Numbered from the stretch's first letter, positions 46,931 to 58,572 are shown. The stretch: 64,000 nt of DNA from Gnetum montanum (GCA_015680685.1 MNCI01036208.1:555284-619283); one strand, 5' to 3'. Translations and numbers: made by a program. The notes: a model not told the origin generated them from the letters alone.

Positions 46931-48930
46931 CTTAGGATAGCAAGTACACATGCTACCTCTCTTAATGGACAACCCTGCTCACTATTTCGGATCTCCTCCT
47001 TCCAACTTGGCCATGGGGGAGATGGCCACCTATGCTAACTGTTCTAGGCCTTTAGTTGTATTTAAATTTTTGTTTTACACATTTTTCCAACTTTTCTTAT
47101 TTTTGTTTTACACCATCATTCATATTTTTACTATTTATTTGATTGCTTGATTTACTTTTATTCGTCATCCAATAAGTGCTCATGATGGTGGATTGAATTA
47201 TATCATATTGATTACTAATGTTTGATTTTTACCTTTAAATTATGATGCTGATATTAAGGTATGGTTCTTTTGGTAAAATAGGCAATGAGTCCACACCATC
47301 CACTCATCCATACAACTCTATGGTCTCCTTTGGCTTGGAATTGTACAATCCCCTTTTTCTAAGTAAACTTGTTAATGAATTGGTGGCTGGGTACTTTTCA
47401 AACCAAGGAAGAATTCAAAGGATGAAAAGGGTGTGACTTCAAGGGGATTCAATGCATTTGTGTTAGCCATTCTCTTGGGTGCTTGGATGCTTTTTCTTGG
47501 GTTTTCTGCCATTCTAACATTATTCAAAAATCAAGAAGCTGAGTGAATAAAAATAAGTCTTTGCATGGTGTGGTTCTCATGAAAAAAAAGAAAAAAAAAA
47601 GAGAAAAGTGAGAATTCAAAGCACACCCCTTAGATATAATAAAGAAATATGGGCTATAAGCGCTAGTTATGAAATTGGAAAGACATGTTACCCATGCCTG
47701 AAGGTTTCCTCTAACTAAGGCCCTTTCTTGCTTTCTACTTCTCCATTTCGCTCTCCTTGGAATAATGGTTACTCTTTGTGGAAGCATTCTTGTTGCCTCA
47801 AGAGGATGGATTATCCAAGTGTATTGATGTGAGGTTACTAAATGTGGTTGGTTTGAGTCTATATTTGGGATGAGTTCTACTCAGTTATCTTAACCATGAA
47901 ATACACAAAGGGCTTTACACAACCTTGTTCTTAGGATTCTATTCCATTCTTTCCTCTCCATCTTTCTTCCCATTTTCCACCTCATTGTCGATTTTATTAT
48001 CAGTCTGTTTTGAGTTGATGCATTGTTTTTCTTTAGTAAATTCTTATGGATAATTTTTTAACTGTTGCTTCCAAATGACATTCCTAGAGCCTACGAACTC
48101 TTTGGTTTGTGGGTTTGTCAGGGCATAAAAGGCATGAGCCTACTTTGGGGAGGACCCATTGGCATTCTTTTTTTGGTGTAATTGTTAACTTATTTTCCTT
48201 AAAAATTTCTTGCAATCAATCATTTCTTGTTTCATCCCCATCCATGGCATCCATTTTATTGGCATTGTCGTTGTTATTTTTCCCATCTTTCTTGTTCCTC
48301 ATATTTTTCCATCTTATAGCTATTGGAGGTTCACTCTTAGTCATTAGGGCCCTAGCACAAATTTTTCAATTTTCTATATTTTACTATTCACCTAACCCCT
48401 ACACCTTGGGTAGTCACCAGTGATAAATCTTCAAACCAATTTCTGCCATAACCACAACTTAGCCAATGTGCCTCATATCGAGGCAAGGTATCAACTACAT
48501 TGTGGTTTATCTATCCTTGCTCATTTGTGACTGTGTTGTGTGTGTAGATGGTGATCATACAAAAAATGGACTAGGCTTGGAGGAAGCACTCAGGATGGAC
48601 CAAAATTAGAGCATTTATGAAAGAAGAAAGTCTGGTGGCATGGCTATGGATAAACAATGAAAGGTGCAATCTTAGCATTAGTGGCAACACGCTTCAATTT
48701 CTCTCTCTCTCTCTCTCTAGAAGTTGCCAAATAAAGGCTTGGATTTCATTTATGTATGAGTTTTCACCACAATGGTCATGAACACTAGTGTTGTAATATA
48801 CTTATTGATTTGCTCACTAGGCATATTGAGTCTATCATCCCATTCCACCATCAGTTGTCAATTAGCTAATAATCCCATACCTTTCCAATATTTTATAAGA
48901 AACTCGAGGACGAGTTTTTCATTTAGTCAT
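46930..48930 (+). other. Element D 3' non-coding region
   Basis: About 2 kb, homologous (inverted) to 7,219-9,250 and 11,292-13,270. It carries a CT microsatellite (48,702-48,719) and ends with CTCGAGGACGAGTTTTTC before the LTR start. The longest frame is a 104-codon one at 48109-48423, hydrophobic but not conserved in an obvious way in the other copies. No env-like protein recognised. Confidence 0.7.
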
Positions 48931-49216
48931 TGATGGGATGCAATATCGCATGGGCCACGATATCACGTCCTTCCCTGTGATATAGCGTACGTGATATCGC
49001 AACCTACTGCCAATTCTATAAATAAGAGACGGCTCTCCCTTGTTTCTCCATCTAGATCTAGACCTTAGCCAAACTCTTGCCATTTTTCCATTCTAGAGTT
49101 AGAATAATTTCCATGTGCCCACACTAGGAGTCCCAAAATGAACGAATCTTTATTTGAGTAATTATGTACATGAGCACACAATTGTGTACGACAATAAAGA
49201 TGAACTTTTGGATAAA
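48931..49216 (+). repeat. GATATC-type LTR start at the element D 3' end, cut by the gap
   Basis: TGATGGGATGCAATATCGC follows the usual pre-LTR block. The GATATC array (48,940-49,003), the TATA segment TTCTATAAATAAGAGACGG and the R region (to CAATAAAGATGAACTTTTGG) follow, then the N run. This U3 differs from the element's 5' LTR. Confidence 0.8.
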
Positions 49217-49601
49217 NNNNNNNNNNNNNNNNNNNNNNNNNNNNNNNNNNNNNNNNNNNNNNNNNNNNNNNNNNNNNNNNNNNNNNNNNNNNNNNNNNNN
49301 NNNNNNNNNNNNNNNNNNNNNNNNNNNNNNNNNNNNNNNNNNNNNNNNNNNNNNNNNNNNNNNNNNNNNNNNNNNNNNNNNNNNNNNNNNNNNNNNNNNN
49401 NNNNNNNNNNNNNNNNNNNNNNNNNNNNNNNNNNNNNNNNNNNNNNNNNNNNNNNNNNNNNNNNNNNNNNNNNNNNNNNNNNNNNNNNNNNNNNNNNNNN
49501 NNNNNNNNNNNNNNNNNNNNNNNNNNNNNNNNNNNNNNNNNNNNNNNNNNNNNNNNNNNNNNNNNNNNNNNNNNNNNNNNNNNNNNNNNNNNNNNNNNNN
49601 N
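49217..49601. other. assembly gap (385 N)
   Basis: Unresolved bases between two different LTR types. The missing rest of the GATATC-type LTR (about 500 bp) plus the missing start of the second LTR (about 160 bp) exceeds 385, so the gap size is probably nominal or the structure is rearranged. Confidence 0.99.
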
Positions 49602-50427
49602 TTATTCTAATTATTAGAGTGGTTACTCTAATTATTAGAGTAGTTGCTCCCAAGTCTATAAATATAGTGCCCATGTGCACAATTGAAAAGAAGTCTTTTT
49701 AGCAGTCAAGTAGCAAAACTCTTGTAGTCTATTTGAAAGTTAGAGTATTTTCCAAGTGCCTGCAGCAAGAGGTCTACGTGTGGATGGATCTTTATTCAAG
49801 CATTGTGTACTTGAGCACACCTGGTGTATGGCAATAAAGATGAGCTCTTTGATTCATCCTTGCAACACTTGAGATTTTTTTTCTTACACATTTCTTTTAT
49901 TTTATTTTCTTACGCATTTATTTTATTTTATTTTATTTTATGCATTTTACATTTCTATTATTAGCATAGCAATTCATTTTGATCAATTAAGCAAATCGTT
50001 AAATTACACAAGCACGACCACTTCGAGCATGTGTGTAATGCTTGGTAACCCAGTAACGATTAGCATTTGGTAATCCTAGCAGTGTTGCATTAGTTCAAGA
50101 TGTGTATGGCAAGTGGGAACAGATGCTGGTGTTAGGATTAGTTAGAACTTAGTTAATGAGTAGTTAAGTTAAATTAGTTACTTAGTTATCTCTTTTCTTC
50201 CCTACTATCGTAGAACATAAAAACATAAAAGCTATAAAAATCATATGTCTCAAGCTTACTAAACCATACAATCGTGACATATAGGTAAGCTTGGGAAGAC
50301 AACGATCAACCAACCCATCCTTGTTCCACAAGGGCGCATAAGCACTTATGTCTTGGAATTCGACTGGATCATCCATGAAACGCTTGTATTCATATGGTTG
50401 AGCATAGGGGTACCTCGCCGCTCATTA
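49602..50427 (+). repeat. Element D 3' LTR (TTATTAGAG type), 5' end in the gap
   Basis: Matches the 5' LTR from about position 39,858 onward: the last TTATTAGAG units, the TATA segment TCTATAAATATAGTGCCC, R and U5. It ends CGCTCATTA at 50427, where CTCATCA is expected (one base changed), followed by the target duplication CTTAT. Confidence 0.9.
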
Positions 50428-52020
50428 CTTATGATACTAACCAAGACATTACTTTTATTAAATTAGATTATGCTAAAGCTTATGATAGGATTAAATGAGA
50501 TTTTATTATCTCTTGTCTTTATAAACAAAAATTTGCTAATTATTTTATTTGACTTGTCCATATCCTACTCACTGATGCTAATGTTTAAGTTACTACTAAT
50601 TTTGGATTACATTACTCCTTTTCTCTTCAATGGTTAGTTCATTAAGGTTGTGCTCTAGCTCCCTATTTTTTATTATTGCTACAGATTTTTTTTTTTTACA
50701 TAATATGCATTATGATCTACAAAGTAATTTCATTAAGGGAATTTCAATTAATGACCAAGATACACAATTGCTTAGTGTGCACTTTGCAGATAATTTTTTT
50801 TAATGATCAACAATTCTCTATAACATATCAATACTATTTTAGCTAAAATGGAGGATTACTACATGCTATCTGGCTCTTGGATCAATTAGCAGAAATCAAC
50901 TATTTATTGCAATGGCAATATTGATGAGTGGGTTACTCTTAAGCCTTGAAAAATCTTGATAAAAGATTCTTTTTTCAAAATTTTAGCAATACCATTTTCT
51001 TGGGCTTATTCTAAAACTTCTTATGTGAGAATTGATCATATTATCAATTGGTTTCTTTGGTCTACTAAGTAACATAGAAAAGGTTTTTCTAGAGTTGTTT
51101 GGGATATTTGCACTAGTAGTAAGAAAGATGGAGAACTTAGTCTCATTAATTATTATAACCAAGGTATTTTTCTTGTAGCAAAATGAATTGCAAAGTGTAT
51201 TAATGAAGATGATGTTTGGATGCTCCTTTTAAGAAATAGACATATCCAAGGAAAACCTAAGAATGATAATAGTTGGTCTTCTAATAACTTTCTTCATTGT
51301 CTTTTTTTTTTCTCAGGCCATTTCTATTCCTAGTTCTCCAATTCTCAAACAAAATTGGAAGACATGGTGCAAGTTTAGTAAATATTGGAATTACAATCAT
51401 ATTACAATTTTAGAAGATATGCTTAAGCAAATTAACCCATGGTGGCTCCTTTCAATAAAAGATCTTGGGCCAATAATACATCTAGTTTTTTTACTACTTG
51501 GAGTAGATTTGGTATCATTGTAGTTTCATGTCTTGTGTATGCATGATAGATGGATTACTTGAAATAAAGCTTATAGCACCTATGGTTTAAATGGAAATAG
51601 AGAAAAAATTTTAAAAATCAATTTCTAATCTTAAGATTTTATTTAAAGTTGACAACAATTGCATCCAGCTTTTCCAAATATTTTTTAGAATGATGATAGA
51701 CATGTTTTTCCTTTTAATTTGAAAGTTGCTTATGAAATTATTACAAAGAATGATTTTATTCATAAAAAATTAATAAGGCCTAAGAAATACAATTATCATC
51801 ATACTTTTGGATGAAAAAAATAAATGATATTTGAAAAGCTCCTACATTTCCTAAAATTTGTGTTTTTTTATGGTGTCTTATTCATTAAGGTCTTTATATC
51901 ATTCCTTGTCTTAAACATATGGAAAATGTTTCTCCTCAACCAAAGATAGTCTCCTATAGGCCCTATTGTTACAAGACCATAACAACTTGCATCTTCTCTC
52001 ATGAATGTAGAAGGTCTTAA
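50428..52020 (+). mobile_element. L1-type LINE, right half (RT core to zf-RVT)
   Basis: Continues the RT of 37.9-39.7 kb: DITFIKLDYAKAYDRI (about 50,441-50,490), then QLLSVHFADN at 50,765-50,794, where the catalytic FADD is FADN and a stop follows. Then INWFLWS (about 51,040), KGFSRVVWDICTSSKKDGELSL, and a zf-RVT-like end: KAPTFPKICVFLWCLI (about 51,838-51,880) and SHEC (about 52,000). Strongly decayed. Confidence 0.75.
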
Positions 52021-53448
52021 TGACCTAGGTCAATCACGTGAACTAATTGTATGAGTGTCCATCAACTACCTTGACGTCCTTGCATGCACTACTAACTATT
52101 TTCTAGCTTGGTCCTACCATGTTATTGGCTTTTGTTTTGAAAGGACTCTTTGTCCCACATGTTTCGAACTTCTTTTAAATAATTAGCTTTTGAATTTTCT
52201 TTAAAATGACACACAAGAATATTCTAAAAATGCAACATTTTTAATACTTAATCTTGATATATTCTTGTTATATATTCATATGTGAACCTTAGAAATGTTT
52301 GGGCTCCGGGTGGAGGATAAGAAATTGATATCTTTCAGAATCGGTAAACATTCATGAAGAAAAAAATAAAAAATAAGAAAAACAAAAAATAAAAAACATA
52401 ACATGTAACAAAATCACTAAATCCTTTTTGGTTTATCTTTCAGACCGTACGGTATGTTGTCAATAAAAGATCTGTTCTAGAAAACCTTCAAATCAGATCT
52501 GTTATAGAAAATCACCAAATCCGTAATCTGCGTCATAACTAATGGTCTCATCATAAATCTGCGTCATAACTAATGGTCTCATCATAAATCTGCGTCATAA
52601 TTTGTCCTAGAAAATCTTCAAATCAGATCTGTTATAGACTTTTATAAATCACATAAACCATTTTCATAAATGATCGGCTCATCCTAGCTAATCTGGGATT
52701 GGGGGGTATTTGACAGACCGTTTGAGCAACAGGAACGGAGAAAAATTGTAATAATAATTAGTTGACCCCTGCATTGGTACGTTTAGTGCGCAGTTTCCCA
52801 TCCATAGTTAAAGAAAAAAAGAAAAAAAAGTGGTTCGACATCCCTGGTTAAAAAAGAAAAATAGCGCATAACTATTTTTTTTTTGAAAATGCAAGCTGAA
52901 CTTCCAGTGCAGCAGGAGGGTTGGAATTTCAAAATTCTAGCAGGCCACACCTTTGACTCTGTTATTTTATAGAGATTGCCGAGAAGCAATGATAAATCCA
53001 GCATCATGGGACCAATTATTCGCACTAGACAACAATTTTCTTATGTATTTATTTTATGGGTTCCACAACGGGGATGGATGCATGGAAAATGCACAAGCAG
53101 ATGGGAACAGAGGTTGGACATGGCCAACCTGATTCACGGTATTATCACCAGGATATTGGTATACTTTCATGGGATCTGAATAATAATAATAATAAAAGTG
53201 GAAAACATATGTTTTTTTGTGAGAAGTGAACCAAATTCCAATAAGGAAGCGTATATTTCATGGCTGTCGTTGTAGGCAAACTGTGAACATGGAAGTGCTT
53301 GAATTCTCCAATATCTGATTTCCTAAAACTATGACACGGTTTTAAAACAAAAAATGGTGGTAATGAACCACTGATGGATTTCGTACGACCTGTATCCTCT
53401 ATTTTAGTTCAGTGTGGCAGGCAAGGTTTCGTTGCCAGAAACCACGTG
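52021..53448. other. intergenic, no gene recognised
   Basis: AT-rich left part, more mixed right part. Short frames only. Contains the tandem repeat at 52,525-52,600 and a short AAT microsatellite near 53,182-53,193. Confidence 0.45.
52525..52600. repeat. 31-bp tandem repeat, about 2.5 copies
   Basis: Unit AATCTGCGTCATAACTAATG... at 52525-52555 and 52556-52586, with 14 bases of a third. An outer pair CTTCAAATCAGATCTGTTAT flanks it at about 52,487 and 52,617. Confidence 0.85.
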
Positions 53449-53650
53449 CGGGAGTTCACTACTATCTATTTTGACTGAAAGTTTTGTGTTTTCGATCCTG
53501 GGATTGAAGATTGGCCTGTTACACATGAGCGGGAGTTCACTACTCTATCTATTTTGATTGAAAGATTGAAATTTTTGTGTTTCATTCCTGGGATTGAAGA
53601 TTGGCCTGTTACACATGAGCAGGAGTTCACTACTCTTATCTATGTTGACC
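53449..53650. repeat. 81/90-bp tandem repeat related to the FPS 5' flank
   Basis: Units 53449-53529 (81 bp) and 53530-53619 (90 bp), with a partial third start. Each ends GGCCTGTTACACATGAG. About 60 bp of the unit (TTTTGAC...CATGAG) recurs at 58,507-58,568, directly upstream of the FPS start codon. Confidence 0.85.
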
Positions 53651-53911
53651 TATGCACCGGAGATTCGCGATTCCGGATAAATTTTGACGAACTGTTCGCG
53701 TCGGATTCGGGAGCGCATACAGAAACGCATTAAATTCGCAATGGGTACGTATTTCATAATTTCCAATGAAATTTTGTCTGGATTTGTACGTATACAGTGA
53801 AATGGTCTTGCTTTGCCTCGTATTGTTTTTGCCTTTGAGTTCTTGCGATGTCTGCATTTTGCATTAAAATCTTACGTATCTTCTCCTGTTCTGAATCATA
53901 CCAAAAATATC
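53651..53911. other. GC-richer stretch upstream of FPS, function unknown
   Basis: 53,650-53,745 is less AT-rich than its surroundings and ends at a GGGTACGTA context that could serve as a splice donor. It could be a first non-coding exon of the FPS gene, but there is no direct evidence. Confidence 0.25.
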
Positions 53912-54112
53912 ATTTCATTGTTAAGTGGCAAGCAAGCAATCAAGATGACGGACCACAGAAAACAAGGGAGTACAAATGAATAAACACACGGAAATCACGA
54001 TTTCATTGTTAAGTGGCAAGCAAGCAAGCAATCAAGATTCATGCCATCGGCGTGAGACGGATCACAGAAAACAAGGGAACACGAATGAATAAACAAACAC
54101 ACAGAAATCACG
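53912..54112. repeat. 88/113-bp tandem duplication
   Basis: Copy 1 53912-53999 and copy 2 54000-54112. Both start ATTTCATTGTTAAGTGGC and end GAAATCACG; copy 2 carries short insertions (an extra CAAG, and a segment with GCCATCGGCGTG). Confidence 0.85.
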
Positions 54113-55019
54113 AAAGGGCTACTATGGTAACCGAAGGCCAAAGGGGCAAGTATGGGTCATACGGAAATCAAGCTTTGGACGGGGCGTGCGAGGAAAACAT
54201 TGCATTTGCATGGATTCGCCTGGAGCGTCAAAGGTTCCGCCATGACTCACACATTGCTGGTTTTTGCTCTTTTTCCACCTCTCCTTAAAAAAGAAAAGAC
54301 AAAACAGGGTCATCGTCATGGGTCATGAACATGATGACAAGATGGATGCTTGTTCAACTTTTTTAAAAATTTGTTTGCTTATAAAGCAACGAAGCCTACC
54401 AGCACATGGCCAATGGCCATATGTAACCTCATGGCCCTCTGTATTACTTTTCCCTTCATCATGATATTGTAGGTGAGATGAGTTGCTGGGTTGTGCCTAG
54501 TTTAGTTAAGTTGTGTCTCTTATAATGCAGTCATCTTCAATGTGGCCCTACAGTGCTACTCACTCTTAGTCCCTAGGGTGGTACTCATAGGCATAGTTAT
54601 TGGAAATGGGAAACGACGGCAATGGAAACGCGAAAAAGAAACTATGTTTAAATATAGAACTTTAGCAATTTTTATATTTTAATAAAATTATGTGTATGTT
54701 TCTAATTTTTATATTTTAATAACATTGTGTATATTTCTTTTTGTTCATAGAACAACAATTTAAAATGCAATACAATATAATGATTTTTATATATAAAAAT
54801 TTACAATATTTTTATTTATTGGTATCTAAGAACAATTACCCATCAATAAACTTAGATAAAAGTTGTAATTTAAAAAATAAATATTTTTTAAAAAAATTAA
54901 TAAAATTTTTTTAAATAAGTACATGACATTTTTTTTTTAAATGAGTACATTGATAAATAAAAATTTTTAAATGAGTACATGACATTTTTTTTTTTTTTTT
55001 TTGAGAAAGTAGTCAAGAT

Positions 55020-56692
55020 TATAATGCTGAAAAACGCAAACTATGTTACAAGAGATTACAAGTCGGGGGTCATCAGGAATGGCCCCACCAAGAGAGGGGA
55101 TGATCTTCTCTACTTGAAAAACATCGATCAATATAAGTTTTTCAACCTTTGTTAACTTCCTCATCTATCCATGGCTTTTTATGAAACCATTTTGGATTAA
55201 GAAGAAACCTAATAGAATAAAGGGGAGAATGAAGCATCCTCCATCTCTTTTCACTACATTCCCATATTAAATCCTTTGTATGCTGATTAAAAGAAAATGA
55301 ATCATTTTGTAATATCTAAAACAATGATTCTCTCGTTTGATCCATTTTTTCAAAAATTTCTCCCATGGATGGAGAATTACTATCGCAAAGTCTCAAAACC
55401 TCATAGATGGGATAAAAAACTTTTAAAGCAGCTTCAACTTGTTTCCAAAATAATTTTTCCCTACCTCTAACAATAAGATCAACAATTTCTTCACATAAAC
55501 TTGAATTAACACTTCATGAAATTTTCCACCTTTCCCACTTTACTGAAATTGTCATTTCCCTAAAAGACTATCTCACTTTAAAAAGACGTTCAATCATAAT
55601 AAATTGTGAGGCAAAACTAGTTTCTACATATTTTAATAATCATAAAGAAGATTACTTTCTATAGATGGCTTGTGACAATGAATGATTAGTGATAAATTGC
55701 TGAATTTTTTTACCATTTGCTACAACTTCAGATATCCAGTCAGCACCAACATAAATATCTTTTAATAATAGATTCAAGCAATGTGTTGCACAAGGAGTCC
55801 AAAAGATATTTGAATATTCATCCTCTATTATCTCTCCTGCCAAAACATTATTTGAAGCACTATCTGTGATAATTTGCACAATATTATCTCTTCCTATTGT
55901 ATTTATAGCCTCACGAAATAATCCCATTAGATAAGCAGCATTTTTAACATTTCCTGAAGTGTCATGTGACTTGATAAAAATAACACCTTTTGGAGATGAT
56001 GCAAGGATATTAATAAGTGGTCTGTTGGTAATATCTGTCCACCCATCTGATAAAATAGAAACACCTGTAGTAGACCAACTATCCTTTATGCTTCTTAAAT
56101 TTGCTTCAACTCTAGCTTTTTCTTCAGTTAAAAGTGTTGTTCTAATTTTTTCATAACAAGGTGGCACATACCCTTTTGAAGCAGAATTTATCATTTGTAT
56201 GACTTGTTTAAAATAAGGAGACTTAGCAATGTTAAAAGCCATGCCACATGCATAGAAAAGTCTTGCTATAGCTGCATCCACATTTTTTTTATTTGAAGAA
56301 TCAAATATTTTTTCTAAATTAGTATTTGACATTGAACTACTGACATTTATATGTGTATCTGTACTCTTGATGGTGGACATGGCATCAAAATACTTGAATT
56401 GCTTAATGAGATCTTCTTTTTCAGATTTTGGTATTTTTTTACACACCAAAATTTGCTCTTTCTTCTCAATTCCAAGCAAGTGATATCTAACACGTGCAAT
56501 AGAACTACTTCTATTTATGTTGCAATAAGGACAAATTCATGATTTGCTTCCTCAACTGCTATACTTACCTCCAGAATATTTTTCTTTAACATTTACTATA
56601 GTCCATAGCTTTATTTGAAAATCCTTTTTTAATAATTGATATTCTGATTTTTCTCCATGCTCTTTAGAAAGCAAATCTTCTTCAGATGACAT
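55020..56692 (-). pseudogene. hAT transposase (BED finger, DUF659), broken
   Basis: Starts MSSEEDLLSKEHGEK at 56692. A BED-type zinc finger follows: LWTIV at its start, then CPYCNINRSSSIARVRYH, interrupted by two stops just before the CPYC. The main open part is 55652-56479: a segment with ARLFYACGMAFNIAKSPYF, the DUF659 domain (TLLTEEKARVEANLRSIKDSW and SDGWTDITNRPLINILASS), then IITDSASNNVLAGE and FWTPCATHCLNLLLKDI, the conserved hAT Cys-x-x-His region. Beyond a stop at 55,652 the C-terminal half continues in pieces (FASQFIMIERLFK, MTISVKWERWK, RFLLNPKWFHKK) to about 55,170. In hAT elements this enzyme binds the ends and excises the element. This copy is inactive. Confidence 0.8.
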
Positions 56693-56793
56693 TGATCCTA
56701 TATGCCTGTTATAAAAATTCAAAATATTATTTACAAATAAGATTAAAATAAACCATAAAACAAAAATGTATTTTAAAAATGACCACTGCAATC

Positions 56794-56878
56794 ATGTTCT
56801 TTGATAGACAATGTATAACAGAATTCTATCCAAAAAATAAAAATAAAAAATAATCAAAGAACATTGTCTATCAAAAAA
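56794..56878. repeat. inverted repeat inside the hAT element
   Basis: TTCTTTGATAGACAATGT near 56,797 is the near-complement of ACATTGTCTATCAAA near 56,861, with a 45-50-bp AT-rich loop. It could form a hairpin. Confidence 0.6.
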
Positions 56879-56923
56879 TAAAAAAATAATCAATACAGCT
56901 CTCATGATAGAACAAAAACAATT

Positions 56924-56950
56924 GGGGGGGGGGGGGGGGGGGCGCGCGCG
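56924..56950. repeat. G19 run followed by (CG)4
   Basis: Nineteen G (56924-56942), then CGCGCGCG and a C-rich patch. Within the hAT element. The run length is likely unreliable in sequencing. Confidence 0.8.
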
Positions 56951-58104
56951 TACCCCCACCCACATGATTAGCAAGAACAACAAAGAAGACCCAAGGGGGC
57001 ATCGACCCGGTAGAGGGGCAAGCGTAGGGACGCAGGCAGATCATTATGTGGTCTTGCCTTTTGTAGTTACTGGTATATTTCAAATGAAACATGGTTAAAA
57101 AGGTTATTGTTTTAAGGCAAACTAATACAGCTAGAAATCAAGAACCCAGGTCTAATAATCAAATGAAGTCCTCAAAGATGAGCTGAAAATAGTGTAAAAC
57201 TCTCGTGCTGCTTTTTTATATAGATAAATAAGCATAAGACAAGAGCTAAGATTAAATCTATGAATAGAAGGATTTGCTGCCCTATTGAAATGGGAATAGG
57301 GAAAGACCAAAGACAAATTTACTATATTAACTTTGAAGAGATGAACTTTAAAAATGAGACCCTATTTTACAAAATATGAATTGCAGATTGAACTTTACTG
57401 TAATAAAAAACTTTGACTCAAAGAAAAGAATCTCAATGAAGAAAGACCAATGAAGAGATAATGTACAAAAATGGTCTCTGAATCCACGGTTTAGCCCATT
57501 TTGAAGAGGGAGGAGGACTACTTGTTGCAGAAGCAGAGACTTACCACAGAGTTGACTGGTTATGGACAGGGATGCGAAGTAGAAATAACAGCAACGACCG
57601 TGGAGAGCGATGCAGAAATGGTAGCAATTGCAAGATTAGCAGCGTTCACAGCACAACGATGCAAAAGTGGCAACAACAGTGTTCAGCAACAAGATTAGCA
57701 CCATTCACAGCACAGGCACTAAATGATTTACTTAAATGTGTTACTTATTGACGCCATAGAATAAACCCTAAATTTTTTTCCCTCCATCTTTATCGTTGCA
57801 AATTTGCATTTAAGTCATGACAGACCTGCATTTAGTTTATGACAAATGCAGTTGTTGACCTGACCTGCATTTAGTTTGTGACAGATGCAGTTGTTGTTTG
57901 TTGAGAATAAAATCAAAAAATAAAATCAAAGGAAAACGTAATGAAACGTGTCAAAAACGTTTTGGTCTGCCCCTGAAACGTTTCGCCCACTAAGTGACGG
58001 TTACTGTTCATGAGAAATGGTGTTTTGAAATGGGATCCCGTTTCCGCAATGAAAAACGCAAGACGTTATAAATCCGTTGCATTTCTGTCAACATAGCTCA
58101 CAGG

Positions 58105-58572
58105 TTGTCGTTAAACAAAAGTATTAGCAGACTTGATTTGTTATAAATTTGGTTGAGGCTTGAGGGTTAATTTCATTTTTGGAAATATTGGATTGAGTAA
58201 CAAAAGGGTTTCATTTTATTGCTGTCATTTTGTTGTTGCAGAAATTATATGTTTGGCCAGATTATGGCTCCTGAGTAAGAAAATGGATTCAATGCCCTCC
58301 ATACCTTTGCAAATTTTCTTGCTTCAGTTTAATGGTGATATTGCAATCTTTCTGTGCAATTTTTAAGCATTAACAATATTTTGGATTTACATTGTACTTG
58401 TTATATCATAAGAGATTTAATTTGTTAAAAAACTAATATATTTAAATTTTCTCTATCACATCCCAGGCTACGAACAAATCCAAGAATCGGATTCTTTTGA
58501 TGCATAGATTTTGACGGAAAGTTTTGTGTTTCATTCCTGGGATTGAAGATTGGCCTGTTACACATGAGGTCC
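58105..58572 (+). promoter_or_regulatory. 5' flank / leader of the FPS-like gene
   Basis: Between the hAT element and the start codon. A pyrimidine-rich TTTTCTCTATCACATCCCAG at 58,447-58,466 could be a splice acceptor for a leader intron. The copy of the 53.4-kb repeat at 58,507-58,568 ends just before the ATG. I see no clear TATA box; AATATATTTAAATTT at about 58,434 is a weak candidate. Confidence 0.35.

Larger units (their letters stand above)
39697..50427 (+). mobile_element. Element D: Athila-like retrotransposon inserted in the LINE, chimeric 3' end
   Basis: Plus-strand element with outer LTRs of a second U3 type. Target duplications CTTAT lie at 39692-39696 and 50428-50432, and the LINE reading continues across them. 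Order: 5' LTR (39697-40661), primer site, gag, protease, RT, RNase H, integrase (to about 46,930), about 2 kb non-coding DNA, then a GATATC-type LTR start (48931), a 385-N gap, and the rest of an LTR of the same type as the 5' one. Length is about 10.7 kb including the gap. It is the only plus-strand copy that keeps the full integrase region and the 3' non-coding region. Stops occur throughout the coding region. Confidence 0.85.
54592..58096 (-). mobile_element. hAT transposon, about 3.5 kb
   Basis: Bounded by near-identical 8-bp duplications CTCATAGG (54584-54591) and CTCACAGG (58097-58104); 8-bp duplication is the hAT hallmark. The ends are degenerate inverted repeats: CATAGTTATTGGAAATGGG at left, and at right the complement begins CTATGTTGACAGAAATGC. 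Inside is a minus-strand hAT transposase remnant (55.0-56.7 kb). Subterminal direct repeats at 57,826-57,896 (ACCTGCATTTAGTTT.TGAC twice) are also usual for hAT. It lies between the tandem repeats at 53.4-54.1 kb and the FPS start. Confidence 0.7.

Noticed and set aside
48109-48423. Hydrophobic 104-codon frame as an env-like gene
   Set aside because: No matching frame apparent in the homologous regions of B and C; no signal peptide followed by an ectodomain pattern.
49154-49702. Long open frames on both strands
   Set aside because: They consist almost wholly of N; an artefact of the gap.
56792-57098. Open frames with Pro or Gly runs
   Set aside because: Produced by the G19 run and flanking C-rich patch inside the hAT element.
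58543-58572. Upstream extension of the FPS reading frame
   Set aside because: The extension begins with TTG, not ATG. The real start is ATG 58573 or ATG 58564.
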